Both the position numbers and the translations under genes were made by a program. A DNA stretch of 8,711 nucleotides. It comes from an uncultured Bacteroidales bacterium. GTDB taxonomy: Bacteria; Bacteroidota; Bacteroidia; Bacteroidales; UBA932. Below the pieces are notes generated by a model. The model was not told the DNA's origin and searched no databases. It saw only the letters and a program-made list of their open reading frames with translations. Below are positions 1 through 7,265 of the stretch, in pieces (within the stretch, counting starts at the first letter, position 1; every line of letters starts with the position of its first letter). The DNA is taken from the NCBI GenBank assembly GCA_937906795.1, contig CALCUQ010000147.1, positions 1 through 8,711 on the forward strand, read 5' to 3'.

Positions 1-469
1 ACATATATTTAGAATAGTCACTGTATCCTACACTAAAGCCCAGGCCAAAATCCAGATTCAGTTTTTTTGACAATATAAGAGAATAGCCACCCCCTAAAGT
101 CAGGCCATATGCATTACCCTGGTAACCATACCTGTCTATAATACCTCCAAAATTATATCTGCTGTAACCTATATGGGAATTGACAAACCATCCTGAATTT
201 GTGTACCAGAACCAGTACTTTGCACCCACTCCCACTGTTGCCTGCTTGTGCATAACTTCTTTGCCCCAATTGTAGGAAAACGGATTGTATTTGCCTTTTA
301 AATATACACTCCAGTTGGGTGATACATTCAGTCCCAATTCTGCATTGAATGTAACAAGATACAGATACTCCAGACAATTTGTTGCCACATACATATTCTG
401 GGCATTGGATTTACCGGAATATAAAAGTCCGCAGACAATAAAACATAAAATAAAAGTTGCTCTCTTCAT
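1..469 (-). CDS. DUF3575-like envelope protein, C-terminus beyond the left edge
   Basis: The ATG at 467-469 opens a frame that stays open to the left edge, so the first 156 residues are visible and the C-terminus is missing. Residues 1-23 form a signal peptide: KR near the start, a hydrophobic core, and a likely signal peptidase I cut after SNA (A23), before QN. No lipobox is seen. The mature part has alternating aromatic and glycine-rich strands such as SVYLKGKYNPF, VGVGAKYWFW and LDFGLGFSVGY, which suggests an outer-membrane or periplasmic beta-rich protein. The order of elements (an early 'LGLNVSPNWSVYL' strand, a YNPF turn, then a KYWF strand followed by GYSRYNFGGI) resembles the DUF3575 family of Bacteroidales, whose members are often near fimbrillin-type genes. 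That family name is from memory and no molecular function is known to me. The gene has its own -7 box 13 bases upstream and starts 99 bases after addA ends. Confidence 0.72.
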   Translation of the reverse strand, partial: MKRATFILCFIVCGLLYSGKSNAQNMYVATNCLEYLYLVTFNAELGLNVSPNWSVYLKGKYNPFSYNWGKEVMHKQATVGVGAKYWFWYTNSGWFVNSHIGYSRYNFGGIIDRYGYQGNAYGLTLGGGYSLILSKKLNLDFGLGFSVGYSDYSKYM

Positions 470-482
470 CCTTTTTTTTCTG

Positions 483-490
483 CAAAAGTA
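483..490 (-). promoter_or_regulatory. Bacteroidota-type -7 box of the DUF3575-like gene
   Basis: On the minus strand this reads TACTTTTG, a full match to the Bacteroidota -7 consensus TAnnTTTG, followed by CAGAAAAAAAAGG and the ATG. Only 13 bases separate box and start codon, so the 5' leader should be very short. No TTG lies 19-21 bases upstream, so the -33 element is weak or absent. The AAGG touches the ATG directly, too close for a normal Shine-Dalgarno site, and the A-run is the more likely initiation aid. The same 16-base string TACTTTTGCAGAAAAA occurs in front of addB. Confidence 0.7.
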
Positions 491-568
491 TAAGTGAGCA
501 ACCTGATGAATCCTTAAAAAAAGATAAATATTCCTGTTTATAAAATTATTTTGCCAATCTTAAAAAAA

Positions 569-3500
569 CTAAATCTCTATAATCTTGTTATCCAACGGAT
601 ACCATAAGAAACCCTTTACTGGTTTAAAATCCATTCTCAAAAGCAAATTCATATAAGCTCTAACCTGTTTTTTATAATTTTCAAGCTGAATTGAATTCTC
701 GCTAAAGGCTCCAAACTTATAATCAATCACAGTTGCAGAGTTATTGTATACAATTACTCTATCGGGACGCCTTATATTTCCATCTGTATTTATAATTGTA
801 CACTCATTGTAAACTTCATATTTTGGATTGAACCAGTCATACTCCTTAGCTTTGTCCATTGCCCCTGTAACCATTTCAAGCAACTGGTTATAACTGCAGT
901 CGGCCACACCATACTCAATTGCTTTCTTTACAGCATTCTCAACAGACATTGAGTGTGTAATCAAAGAAAACACATAGTGCATTGCTATTCCCCATTCCCT
1001 GATTGTTTCACCATCCTTTATACTTCCACTTCCCAATGCCGATTTCATTATATCTGTATGCTTTGCAAACTCAAAAGCTCCTTTTATTTCAAAAACACTT
1101 GACTCCTTTTGCTTTGTATTACTATGCAAAGGCTCCCCTAGCTGGTAACATCCATCTTCAAGTTCAGATACACAATAAGAATATAATATATCAGACACAC
1201 TCTTTTTTGTATAACTGCCGTCCTGTTTAAAATCCGGCAATTGAGCATAAATGACAAGTTCCTGTTTTGCCCTGGTGAAAGCAACATACGCAACATTTAT
1301 GGCATCTATGCAAGTTGACAGTTTTTCCTTCATATAACTCTGGGCAAAACATGTTTTTCCCAACCCCGAACTATACTTTACAGGTACTGCTATGTCTGCC
1401 ATATTGTTACCATCTTTTGAATATGAATATTTATTCCACAATATTGGAGATCTCAAAGAGCTATGGTCAAGTGACTCTTTAAAGAAAGGTATTATTGTAA
1501 CTTTAAAGGCCAGTCCCTTGGACTTGTGTATTGTAAGCACCTTAATTGCATTGATGTCTTCTGGAGCAGAAATGGTTTTCTTCACCCCAAATTCATCCCA
1601 CCATTTTAAGAATTGGGAAATATTTGTCCCCTCCTTTAGAGTATATGTCAATACCAGATCCAAAAATGCCTGCAAATATGCTATGTCTTCCTTTTGCTCG
1701 CTATTGAGAGAATCTCTTATTATACTTTCACAAAGTTGGTAGAGCGAATCACCCTTTTCATTGGAAACCAATGGAATATCCATATATTTCTTATAAATGT
1801 TCAAGATGCTCGAATCTGGATTGTCTATCTCTCTAAGTATATTTACAACAGTTGTTACAGCACTGGATGAACATATAAATAAAGAGTCTCCCGATATTAC
1901 ATCATACCCATTCTTTATCAGACAGTTCACTACATTTGCCCCTTCATTGTTTGTTCTGGTAAGAATAGCTATATCACTCAATAAATACCCTCTTCCTTTA
2001 AGGTTCTCAATCTCTGCGCACAAATTGTCATATACCAGAGAATCTTCCTCCCCCTGAGGTTTTTCAAAGAATTTCACTTTAACATAACCTCTTGCATCTT
2101 TTCTTTTCTGTGGCAATCCCTGCACAAGGGCAGAGTAGACATCTGTTATTGGAGTTTCATCAGATACAGAAAAATTATTTTGAGCCACCTGGGCACAATG
2201 TGTAAAAAAAGAATTATTGAATTCTATAATTTCCCTTCCACTTCTCCAGTTTTCTTCCATTGGGTCATCAATAATCTGCTCTTGCCTGAACTGCGATCTG
2301 ATCTGTTTTGCCAGAATATTCAAATCAGAATTTCTCCATCTGTAAATACTCTGTTTAACATCACCTACTATCAAATTATAATAGCCTGCATCCACACTGT
2401 TAGATATTAATGGGTAAAAATTATCCCATTGCATAGCAGATGTATCCTGGAACTCATCCAACATAAAGTTATTTATTGTGGTTCCTATCTTTTCATATAT
2501 AAATGGAGTGTCACTTCCATCTATAATTTTATTGAGCAACTCAGTAGATTCAGAGATAAGGATCAGATTTTTCTCTTTACAGAATTCCATAATCCTATTA
2601 TTTACATCTCCAAGAATGCCCATTATATTTACATTTCCCAAAATTGCCTTCGCCGACAAATAATCTGAATACTCCCCATTTTGGGAAAAGAAATCACATA
2701 TCTGCGACACAATCTCATTAAGTTGTGGGTAGATTGCCTCAATCTCATTGACATTGGATTTTGAACTCCAAGCACTTATATTATCCTGCAACTTAAGGAA
2801 AGATTGAGTTGGTTCCAAAATACCTTTTCTTAACGCCAACGCCTTCTCAAAATATACAAATGGCGACCTTGATGCACCCTTAAAACTTGTAACCTCAAGA
2901 CCATGTGCACTTATACAGTCCAGTCCTTGCTTTACAATTTTCCTATATTTTATCTCAATATTTTTTGTAATCACAAGCAGAGACTCCTTTAGTTTTCCAA
3001 CCTCAGAAGTAGAAAGTTCACACTCACAGCTATTGTTTATAATCTTGAACTGCTCAGAAAATATAGCCTTGCTAAGAGAAATTATCTTTTTTCTGATATC
3101 CCAACTGTCACCTTTATCAACCTCATCCAAAGAAAAGTTTATCAGCCAATCCAGCAACTGCCCACTCTTGTGGTCATCCAGGTCTGCGTACATTCTGTCA
3201 ATTGCTGCTACCAGTACAGATTCTACATCAAGTTCAACCTCATATGTAGCCATGCGTCCCAATTCTCTTGCAAAAGAACGCATAACCATCTGAAAAAATT
3301 TATCAATTGTACTAATATAAAACGCAGAGTAATCATGCAATATTGATACAAGTATCTTTTTTGCCTCTGATTGAATCTCCTCACAAGAAAGAGAAGTTGA
3401 CTTTAACAAATCTTTAAGATAATCGGACTTCTTACAATCAACCGACAATATATGTAACTCCTGCAGAATTCTCTGCTTCATCTCATCAGTAGCCTTATTT

Positions 3501-3622
3501 GTAAAAGTTACCGCCAGAATATGTCTGTAAGCCTTAGGTTGCCCAAACAACAATCCAATATACTCTCCTGCCAATTTATGGGTCTTTCCTGCCCCTGCAG
3601 ACGCTGTACATAATTTTATCAT
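569..3622 (-). CDS. addA: AddA-like UvrD-family helicase/exonuclease subunit
   Basis: This is the ATP-driven motor and one nuclease of an AddAB/RecBCD-type complex that resects double-strand DNA ends for RecA loading, acting in the cytoplasm. The SF1A helicase motifs are complete over 1017 residues: Walker A ASAGAGKT (7-14), motif Ia VTFTNKATDEM (38-48), motif II DEFQDT (389-394), motif III GDVKQSIYRWR (420-430), motif IV ENWRSGREI (457-465), motif V VLTIHKSKG (695-703) and motif VI VAFTRAKQEL (780-789). The C-terminal PD-(D/E)XK nuclease keeps H882, D954 (RRPDRV), D967 and K969 (IDYK) and a QVRAY motif (986-990). The 13-residue spacing between the two aspartates is that of RecB, as I recall it. 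Walker A sits only six residues from the ATG at 3620-3622, which supports that start. It begins 20 bases after addB ends with no promoter between, so both should share one transcript. The stop is TAG. It is somewhat shorter than Bacillus AddA (about 1230 residues), and no break is seen. RecB-like is an equally fair name. Confidence 0.93.
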   Translation of the reverse strand: MIKLCTASAGAGKTHKLAGEYIGLLFGQPKAYRHILAVTFTNKATDEMKQRILQELHILSVDCKKSDYLKDLLKSTSLSCEEIQSEAKKILVSILHDYSAFYISTIDKFFQMVMRSFARELGRMATYEVELDVESVLVAAIDRMYADLDDHKSGQLLDWLINFSLDEVDKGDSWDIRKKIISLSKAIFSEQFKIINNSCECELSTSEVGKLKESLLVITKNIEIKYRKIVKQGLDCISAHGLEVTSFKGASRSPFVYFEKALALRKGILEPTQSFLKLQDNISAWSSKSNVNEIEAIYPQLNEIVSQICDFFSQNGEYSDYLSAKAILGNVNIMGILGDVNNRIMEFCKEKNLILISESTELLNKIIDGSDTPFIYEKIGTTINNFMLDEFQDTSAMQWDNFYPLISNSVDAGYYNLIVGDVKQSIYRWRNSDLNILAKQIRSQFRQEQIIDDPMEENWRSGREIIEFNNSFFTHCAQVAQNNFSVSDETPITDVYSALVQGLPQKRKDARGYVKVKFFEKPQGEEDSLVYDNLCAEIENLKGRGYLLSDIAILTRTNNEGANVVNCLIKNGYDVISGDSLFICSSSAVTTVVNILREIDNPDSSILNIYKKYMDIPLVSNEKGDSLYQLCESIIRDSLNSEQKEDIAYLQAFLDLVLTYTLKEGTNISQFLKWWDEFGVKKTISAPEDINAIKVLTIHKSKGLAFKVTIIPFFKESLDHSSLRSPILWNKYSYSKDGNNMADIAVPVKYSSGLGKTCFAQSYMKEKLSTCIDAINVAYVAFTRAKQELVIYAQLPDFKQDGSYTKKSVSDILYSYCVSELEDGCYQLGEPLHSNTKQKESSVFEIKGAFEFAKHTDIMKSALGSGSIKDGETIREWGIAMHYVFSLITHSMSVENAVKKAIEYGVADCSYNQLLEMVTGAMDKAKEYDWFNPKYEVYNECTIINTDGNIRRPDRVIVYNNSATVIDYKFGAFSENSIQLENYKKQVRAYMNLLLRMDFKPVKGFLWYPLDNKIIEI

Positions 3623-3642
3623 AACCTGTAATTTACAAATTA

Positions 3643-6471
3643 TTATCTACTACATAATGCATTCAATGGACACCATTTGCAATGGTCTCCTGCCTTTTTA
3701 CCAAAAGGGACATCTTTGTTGAATATCTCCTCCACACATTTTGTAAGCTCCTGCTTAAACTCCATCAACTTATCAGCCTCAAGATCTACAGACAGGGTTT
3801 TGGCATCACTCATTTTCTTTATAAGGTACACAACCATTGCTATATTGCCTAAAGCTTCTCCTTTAACAAGTTTGCTGTCAAACATCATAAGTGCATACAA
3901 ATACAATTGGATATACACTTTGCAATCTTTCTTTATGCTTCCGTCAAACAATCCGCTAATGGCGTAGCCCTGCGGCAACTCATTTATTGAACCTGTTTTA
4001 TAGTCAATAACCCTAATTAAATCACCTTGGCACAATTTGTCAACCCTATCAACAAAAGCTTTAAAATTAACACTCTTTGTACCACCATAAATTGGGAGTT
4101 TATATTCCACCCTCTTCTCTCCATCCTCATATACAAACGGGGCTACTGATATATCATAATCAAATGTAAGCGATATATATTTTTTAAGGAGCTCCTTAAT
4201 AATAATATTACGCCCTTTTATCTCCTTAACATTCAACTCTTTTGCAAAATTCTCCCCAATAAGCCTCTCAATATTTCTGTTATCGTCCCTCTCTTTTTTT
4301 ATAATCTGCTCACTTACAATCTCATTTTTATATTTAGAGTAAATTTGTTCCAATACATTGTGGAATATTGTTCCAAAAGTGTTGCTTTCTACCCCCTCAA
4401 CAACTTCATCATCCTGCTCAATCCCCTCCACATTTTCAAAATAGAATTTTAGTGGACAGGTAAGGTAATTGTTTATTGCACTCGCCGACAAAGAGTTTTG
4501 CCCATCTACATATTTGCTGTGCAACAGTTCCATTATCTGATCACTCTTTACAATTGAAGTATCTACTCCAGTTCCAATTCTTATTTTGGAAGTAGCAACA
4601 CTCTCATTTATATTCAAATTGAAATGATATTTCAACTGTTTTACATATCTGCTAACCTCACCCGTTGTAAGCCCCTCTGTTGTAGAATCATACACCATAT
4701 ACACATTTTTTGCCCTGCAAATGCTTCTGTAAAAATGATATGAAGCAATACCATCTACAAGTTCATAAGTAGGCAATCCAAAACCAAACCTTAAATTATA
4801 TGGAATCAATGACTGTTCAGCTGTATTTGCAGGAAATTTGCCCTCGTTGGCAGAAACTATAATAACATTTTCAAAATCAAGCAATCTGGTCTCAAGGGTT
4901 CCCATTATCTGAAGCCCCCTTAATGGCTCTCCGGTAAAGGGCACACTTATTCCAGCAGAAAGTTTCTGAATAAGCGACACATATGTCTTAACCTCCATAG
5001 GGATATCAAGTTCCTTCAATCTGTTTATCTGAAGATAATACTGATATATAAACTCCCTGTCCCACAATGGCAATGCCTGATCAAGAATCTTCAACAACTG
5101 CAACTGGTACTCTATAACGTCTTTGGTTGTAAGGGCTACTGTAAATACCTTATCCAAAAACTCATCTTCATGTAAAAGAGAATCCCCCTGCTCAATATAA
5201 ATAATATTGTCCTTAACAATTTTACTCTTAATCTGTTCTACTTTACTCCCCGATAATTTTCTTACATATTCATGGCTAAGAAGCTCCATAACAGATTTAT
5301 GATAGAAACAATATCTGTCTCCCTTTAATCTTACATCTTTCTGTAAAGCAGTAATATGGTTTATAAATGAATTAAATGCCGTTGCTGCAATAGGATATCC
5401 CATTGTAACATTAAGGGAATCAAACTTATGCCCTATTGAATTTAAAACAGGAAGAAGCAATGATTCGTCGGGAAGAACAATTGCGGTAGAGATGGTTTCC
5501 TCTGGGGAGACACTCTGCATGGGATACAGATTCTCCAGAATACGGGAAACAACAAAAGACTGCCCAACTGCAGATGGTACAGAAATTACATTTATATTCT
5601 GCTGCGCAGGTTGCACAGTTGTATCCGGCAATTTGTATCTTGATGGATACTCTTTAACCAGATACCTTATAATTTCTCCGGCGGTATTGTCCTTATCCAA
5701 CAGATAATCTCCATAAAAATCCCAATAAAAATCCCCCTTCCCTGTATTTTTAAGATGCGACATTATTTTAAGTTCGCATCTGTTTGGTGCATTGAATCCA
5801 ATAAATACTATCTCCTTATCGAATTTTCTAAGTGCAATGTTTTCTGCTGCATCCCTATACATTTGCCCCTCATAGGAGATACCTTTGGATTTTAGTGTTT
5901 CTTTATAATTTGTGTAAAGAGTGTACATTACGCCCCATATGGAACTAAAGAACTCTTTCTTCTGACTAATTTTTCCTCCTTTGAGAAAATTTGTCCAGAA
6001 AAGCTTTACAGCTTCCAGCTGATTTGGTGTAAGATATGAGAATTTCTCCTCAATCTCCTTAAGTTCCTTTATATTGGTAAAAAGCTGTTTGGGATCTACT
6101 ATATATTTGTCAATATCGTTAAAGTCTTTGAGAATTACATTCCCCCAGCCAAGAAAGTCATCAAAACTCTCTTTTGCCTGAGCAATATCCTCTTTTATAT
6201 TTGGATATTTTACTTTAATATATTCTTTATAGAGTATATATTGAAGAATAAGAGGATCAGCCAGTTTAAGATCACTCAAATTTTCTACAAACTCATTTAT
6301 GGTAATAATCTGAGGCGATAAAACCGGCTTGCCATATCTGTTCCCCCATTCTTGTCCCAGAAATTTCTGAAAAAACTTTAGGGAACGTCTGTTTGGCAAT
6401 ACAAAGACATACTCCAAACTGCCGGAATTCACAAAAACTTTTACTACTTCCCTTAAAAACTCTTTAGCCAT
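3643..6471 (-). CDS. addB: AddB-like nuclease subunit with iron-sulfur cysteines
   Basis: Partner of AddA: a 942-residue protein with a degenerate helicase-like body and a C-terminal nuclease. Near the N-terminus, where Bacillus AddB has a Walker A, this protein has YVFVLPNRRSLKFF, so it probably does not bind ATP there. A conserved central stretch reads LQIMGTLETRLLDFENVIIV followed by SANEGKFP (about 520-547). The nuclease begins at LSASAINNYLTCPLKFYF and keeps H704, D808 (FVDRVD), D823 and K825 (IDYK) and the QLYLY motif (855-859). Four cysteines fit the AddB iron-sulfur staple: C672, then C931, C934 and C940 at the very end (C-x2-C-x5-C). Residues are numbered from the ATG at 6469-6471. 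A TTG at 6487-6489 would add six residues (MQKKKT), but it lies inside the -7 box and so should not be on the mRNA. The gene is 20 bases upstream of addA and 56 bases downstream of the MgtC-like gene. Confidence 0.9.
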   Translation of the reverse strand: MAKEFLREVVKVFVNSGSLEYVFVLPNRRSLKFFQKFLGQEWGNRYGKPVLSPQIITINEFVENLSDLKLADPLILQYILYKEYIKVKYPNIKEDIAQAKESFDDFLGWGNVILKDFNDIDKYIVDPKQLFTNIKELKEIEEKFSYLTPNQLEAVKLFWTNFLKGGKISQKKEFFSSIWGVMYTLYTNYKETLKSKGISYEGQMYRDAAENIALRKFDKEIVFIGFNAPNRCELKIMSHLKNTGKGDFYWDFYGDYLLDKDNTAGEIIRYLVKEYPSRYKLPDTTVQPAQQNINVISVPSAVGQSFVVSRILENLYPMQSVSPEETISTAIVLPDESLLLPVLNSIGHKFDSLNVTMGYPIAATAFNSFINHITALQKDVRLKGDRYCFYHKSVMELLSHEYVRKLSGSKVEQIKSKIVKDNIIYIEQGDSLLHEDEFLDKVFTVALTTKDVIEYQLQLLKILDQALPLWDREFIYQYYLQINRLKELDIPMEVKTYVSLIQKLSAGISVPFTGEPLRGLQIMGTLETRLLDFENVIIVSANEGKFPANTAEQSLIPYNLRFGFGLPTYELVDGIASYHFYRSICRAKNVYMVYDSTTEGLTTGEVSRYVKQLKYHFNLNINESVATSKIRIGTGVDTSIVKSDQIMELLHSKYVDGQNSLSASAINNYLTCPLKFYFENVEGIEQDDEVVEGVESNTFGTIFHNVLEQIYSKYKNEIVSEQIIKKERDDNRNIERLIGENFAKELNVKEIKGRNIIIKELLKKYISLTFDYDISVAPFVYEDGEKRVEYKLPIYGGTKSVNFKAFVDRVDKLCQGDLIRVIDYKTGSINELPQGYAISGLFDGSIKKDCKVYIQLYLYALMMFDSKLVKGEALGNIAMVVYLIKKMSDAKTLSVDLEADKLMEFKQELTKCVEEIFNKDVPFGKKAGDHCKWCPLNALCSR

Positions 6472-6486
6472 AGTTTTCTTTTTCTG

Positions 6487-6494
6487 CAAAAGTA
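6487..6494 (-). promoter_or_regulatory. Bacteroidota-type -7 box of addB-addA
   Basis: The minus strand reads TACTTTTG, matching TAnnTTTG, followed by CAGAAAAAGAAAACT and the addB ATG. Fifteen bases separate box and start codon. The nearest upstream TTG is 24 bases away and lies in the inverted repeat at 6503-6523, longer than the usual spacing of about 19-21, so the -33 element is doubtful. The position rules out the TTG at 6487-6489 as a start if transcription begins here. It should serve both addB and addA. Confidence 0.65.
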
Positions 6495-6502
6495 CAAATG
6501 GT

Positions 6503-6523
6503 AATTGTCACTTTATGACAATT
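6503..6523. repeat. Inverted repeat between the mgtC-like gene and addB
   Basis: Two perfect 8-base arms, AATTGTCA (6503-6510) and TGACAATT (6516-6523), flank a 5-base CTTTA centre. The repeat starts four bases after the stop of the MgtC-like gene and ends eight bases before the addB -7 box. It covers about the place where a -33 element or an operator would lie. As a terminator it is weak: the stem is AT-rich and the minus strand continues ACCATTTG without a T-run. Its role is unknown: operator, 3' hairpin of the upstream mRNA, or chance. Confidence 0.5.
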
Positions 6524-6527
6524 TCAA

Positions 6528-7187
6528 TTATTCAATATTAAGTTGTGTGATATTATTGAGAGACTGTATGTACGATACAAAAGCATTCTGGCTTCTGTGG
6601 CCAACAACCTTTACAACGCAGGTAAGTTTTATTAGAGCAACATCTCCATGAGACTCTGCGTTGGTGGTGTATGTAACCATATGATACTTTCTTCTCTCTA
6701 TCTCTTTTAATATAAGTTCGAGATTGGTTTTATCTGTGGTTGTAAGTGTTACCATTACAGTTGTAAGTCCCAGATTTTTAAAAATAAGGAGTGCTTCCAG
6801 ACCAATCAGAACAAGCACAGTTGCAGCAATTCCCAAGAAATACATTCCGGCACCTATAGACATTCCTATTGCAGCTGTGGCCCACATACCGGCCGCAGTT
6901 GTCAAACCTTTTATCATCTGCTTCTGGAATATTATGGTACCTGCACCTATAAAACCTATACCACTAACTATCTGCGCCGCCACTCGCGAAACATCATAAT
7001 TAAAACCATTCTCAATTGCATACTCCACAAAAGCGTATTGTGATATAATTACAAACAATGCACTTCCAAGACAAACCAGAAAATGTGTTCTGAATCCCGC
7101 TTCTTTAGCTCTGAATTCCCTGTCCAGTCCAATGGCTGCCCCCAACATTCCTGCCAGAAACAACCTTAAAACAAAAGTCCATTCCAT
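6528..7187 (-). CDS. MgtC/SapB family inner-membrane protein
   Basis: A 219-residue membrane protein with an N-terminal MgtC/SapB domain and a C-terminal soluble domain. Hallmarks, numbered from the ATG at 7185-7187, are RLFLAGMLGAAIGLDREFR (8-26), RTHFLVCLGSALF (33-45), SGIGFIGAGTII (75-86) and GLTTAAGMWATAAIGMSIG (94-112). A last hydrophobic span around 115-137 makes four to five predicted membrane segments. Residues about 143-219 look like the ACT-like cytoplasmic domain found in many family members. Relatives in pathogens are linked to growth in low magnesium and to control of the F-type ATP synthase, but most family members have no proven role, so I give no gene symbol. An ATG at 7221-7223 would add 12 residues (MPFYGLLCIYSN), but these are encoded by an arm of the preceding hairpin and do not belong to the domain. 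The gene is 56 bases upstream of addB, with which no functional tie is evident. Confidence 0.88.
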   Translation of the reverse strand: MEWTFVLRLFLAGMLGAAIGLDREFRAKEAGFRTHFLVCLGSALFVIISQYAFVEYAIENGFNYDVSRVAAQIVSGIGFIGAGTIIFQKQMIKGLTTAAGMWATAAIGMSIGAGMYFLGIAATVLVLIGLEALLIFKNLGLTTVMVTLTTTDKTNLELILKEIERRKYHMVTYTTNAESHGDVALIKLTCVVKVVGHRSQNAFVSYIQSLNNITQLNIE

Positions 7188-7200
7188 ATTACTATATATA

Positions 7201-7207
7201 CAAAGTA
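7201..7207 (-). promoter_or_regulatory. Possible -7 box of the MgtC-like gene
   Basis: The minus strand reads TACTTTG, one base short of TAnnTTTG, 13 bases before the ATG at 7187. The distance equals that in front of the DUF3575-like gene and is close to that of addB, which is the main reason to list it. Its first three bases (7205-7207) are the last bases of the terminator hairpin. No -33 element at the usual distance is seen. Confidence 0.35.
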
Positions 7208-7247
7208 ATCCATAAAAAGGCAATCTGGTGGCCTTTTTATGGATTAC
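7205..7247 (-). terminator. Hairpin terminator after pgi
   Basis: A perfect 17-base inverted repeat: GTAATCCATAAAAAGGC (7205-7221) and its complement GCCTTTTTATGGATTAC (7231-7247), with a 9-base loop. It starts 18 bases after the pgi stop codon. The inner part has the A-run, GGC/GCC, T-run layout of an intrinsic terminator, and the transcript continues with TTTGTATATATA. The arms being symmetric, it could also stop transcription coming from the left, although no gene faces it from that side. It separates the gpsA-pgi unit from the MgtC-like gene. Confidence 0.75.
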
Positions 7248-7265
7248 CTTTAAAATTTAATGCGA

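Noticed and set aside
153..377. Minus-strand frame of 74 codons
   Set aside because: It overlaps the DUF3575-like gene in another frame; the correct frame starts at 469, has a signal peptide and runs off the window edge.
491..568. Possible terminator after addA
   Set aside because: The gap has two A/T runs forming a 10-base direct repeat (CTTAAAAAAA at 513-522 and 559-568) and short AT palindromes, but no stable stem next to a T-run. AAGAT and ATCTT could pair only across a large loop.
1392..1742. Plus-strand frame of 116 codons inside addA
   Set aside because: It is antisense to a region between helicase motifs IV and V of a fully intact gene, has no recognisable domain and no promoter box; the same holds for the other plus-strand frames inside addA, addB, the MgtC-like gene and pgi.
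569..6471. addB-addA as part of a phage-defence island
   Set aside because: The neighbours are housekeeping or envelope genes, no mobile or defence genes are present, and both subunits carry the ordinary repair-complex motifs.
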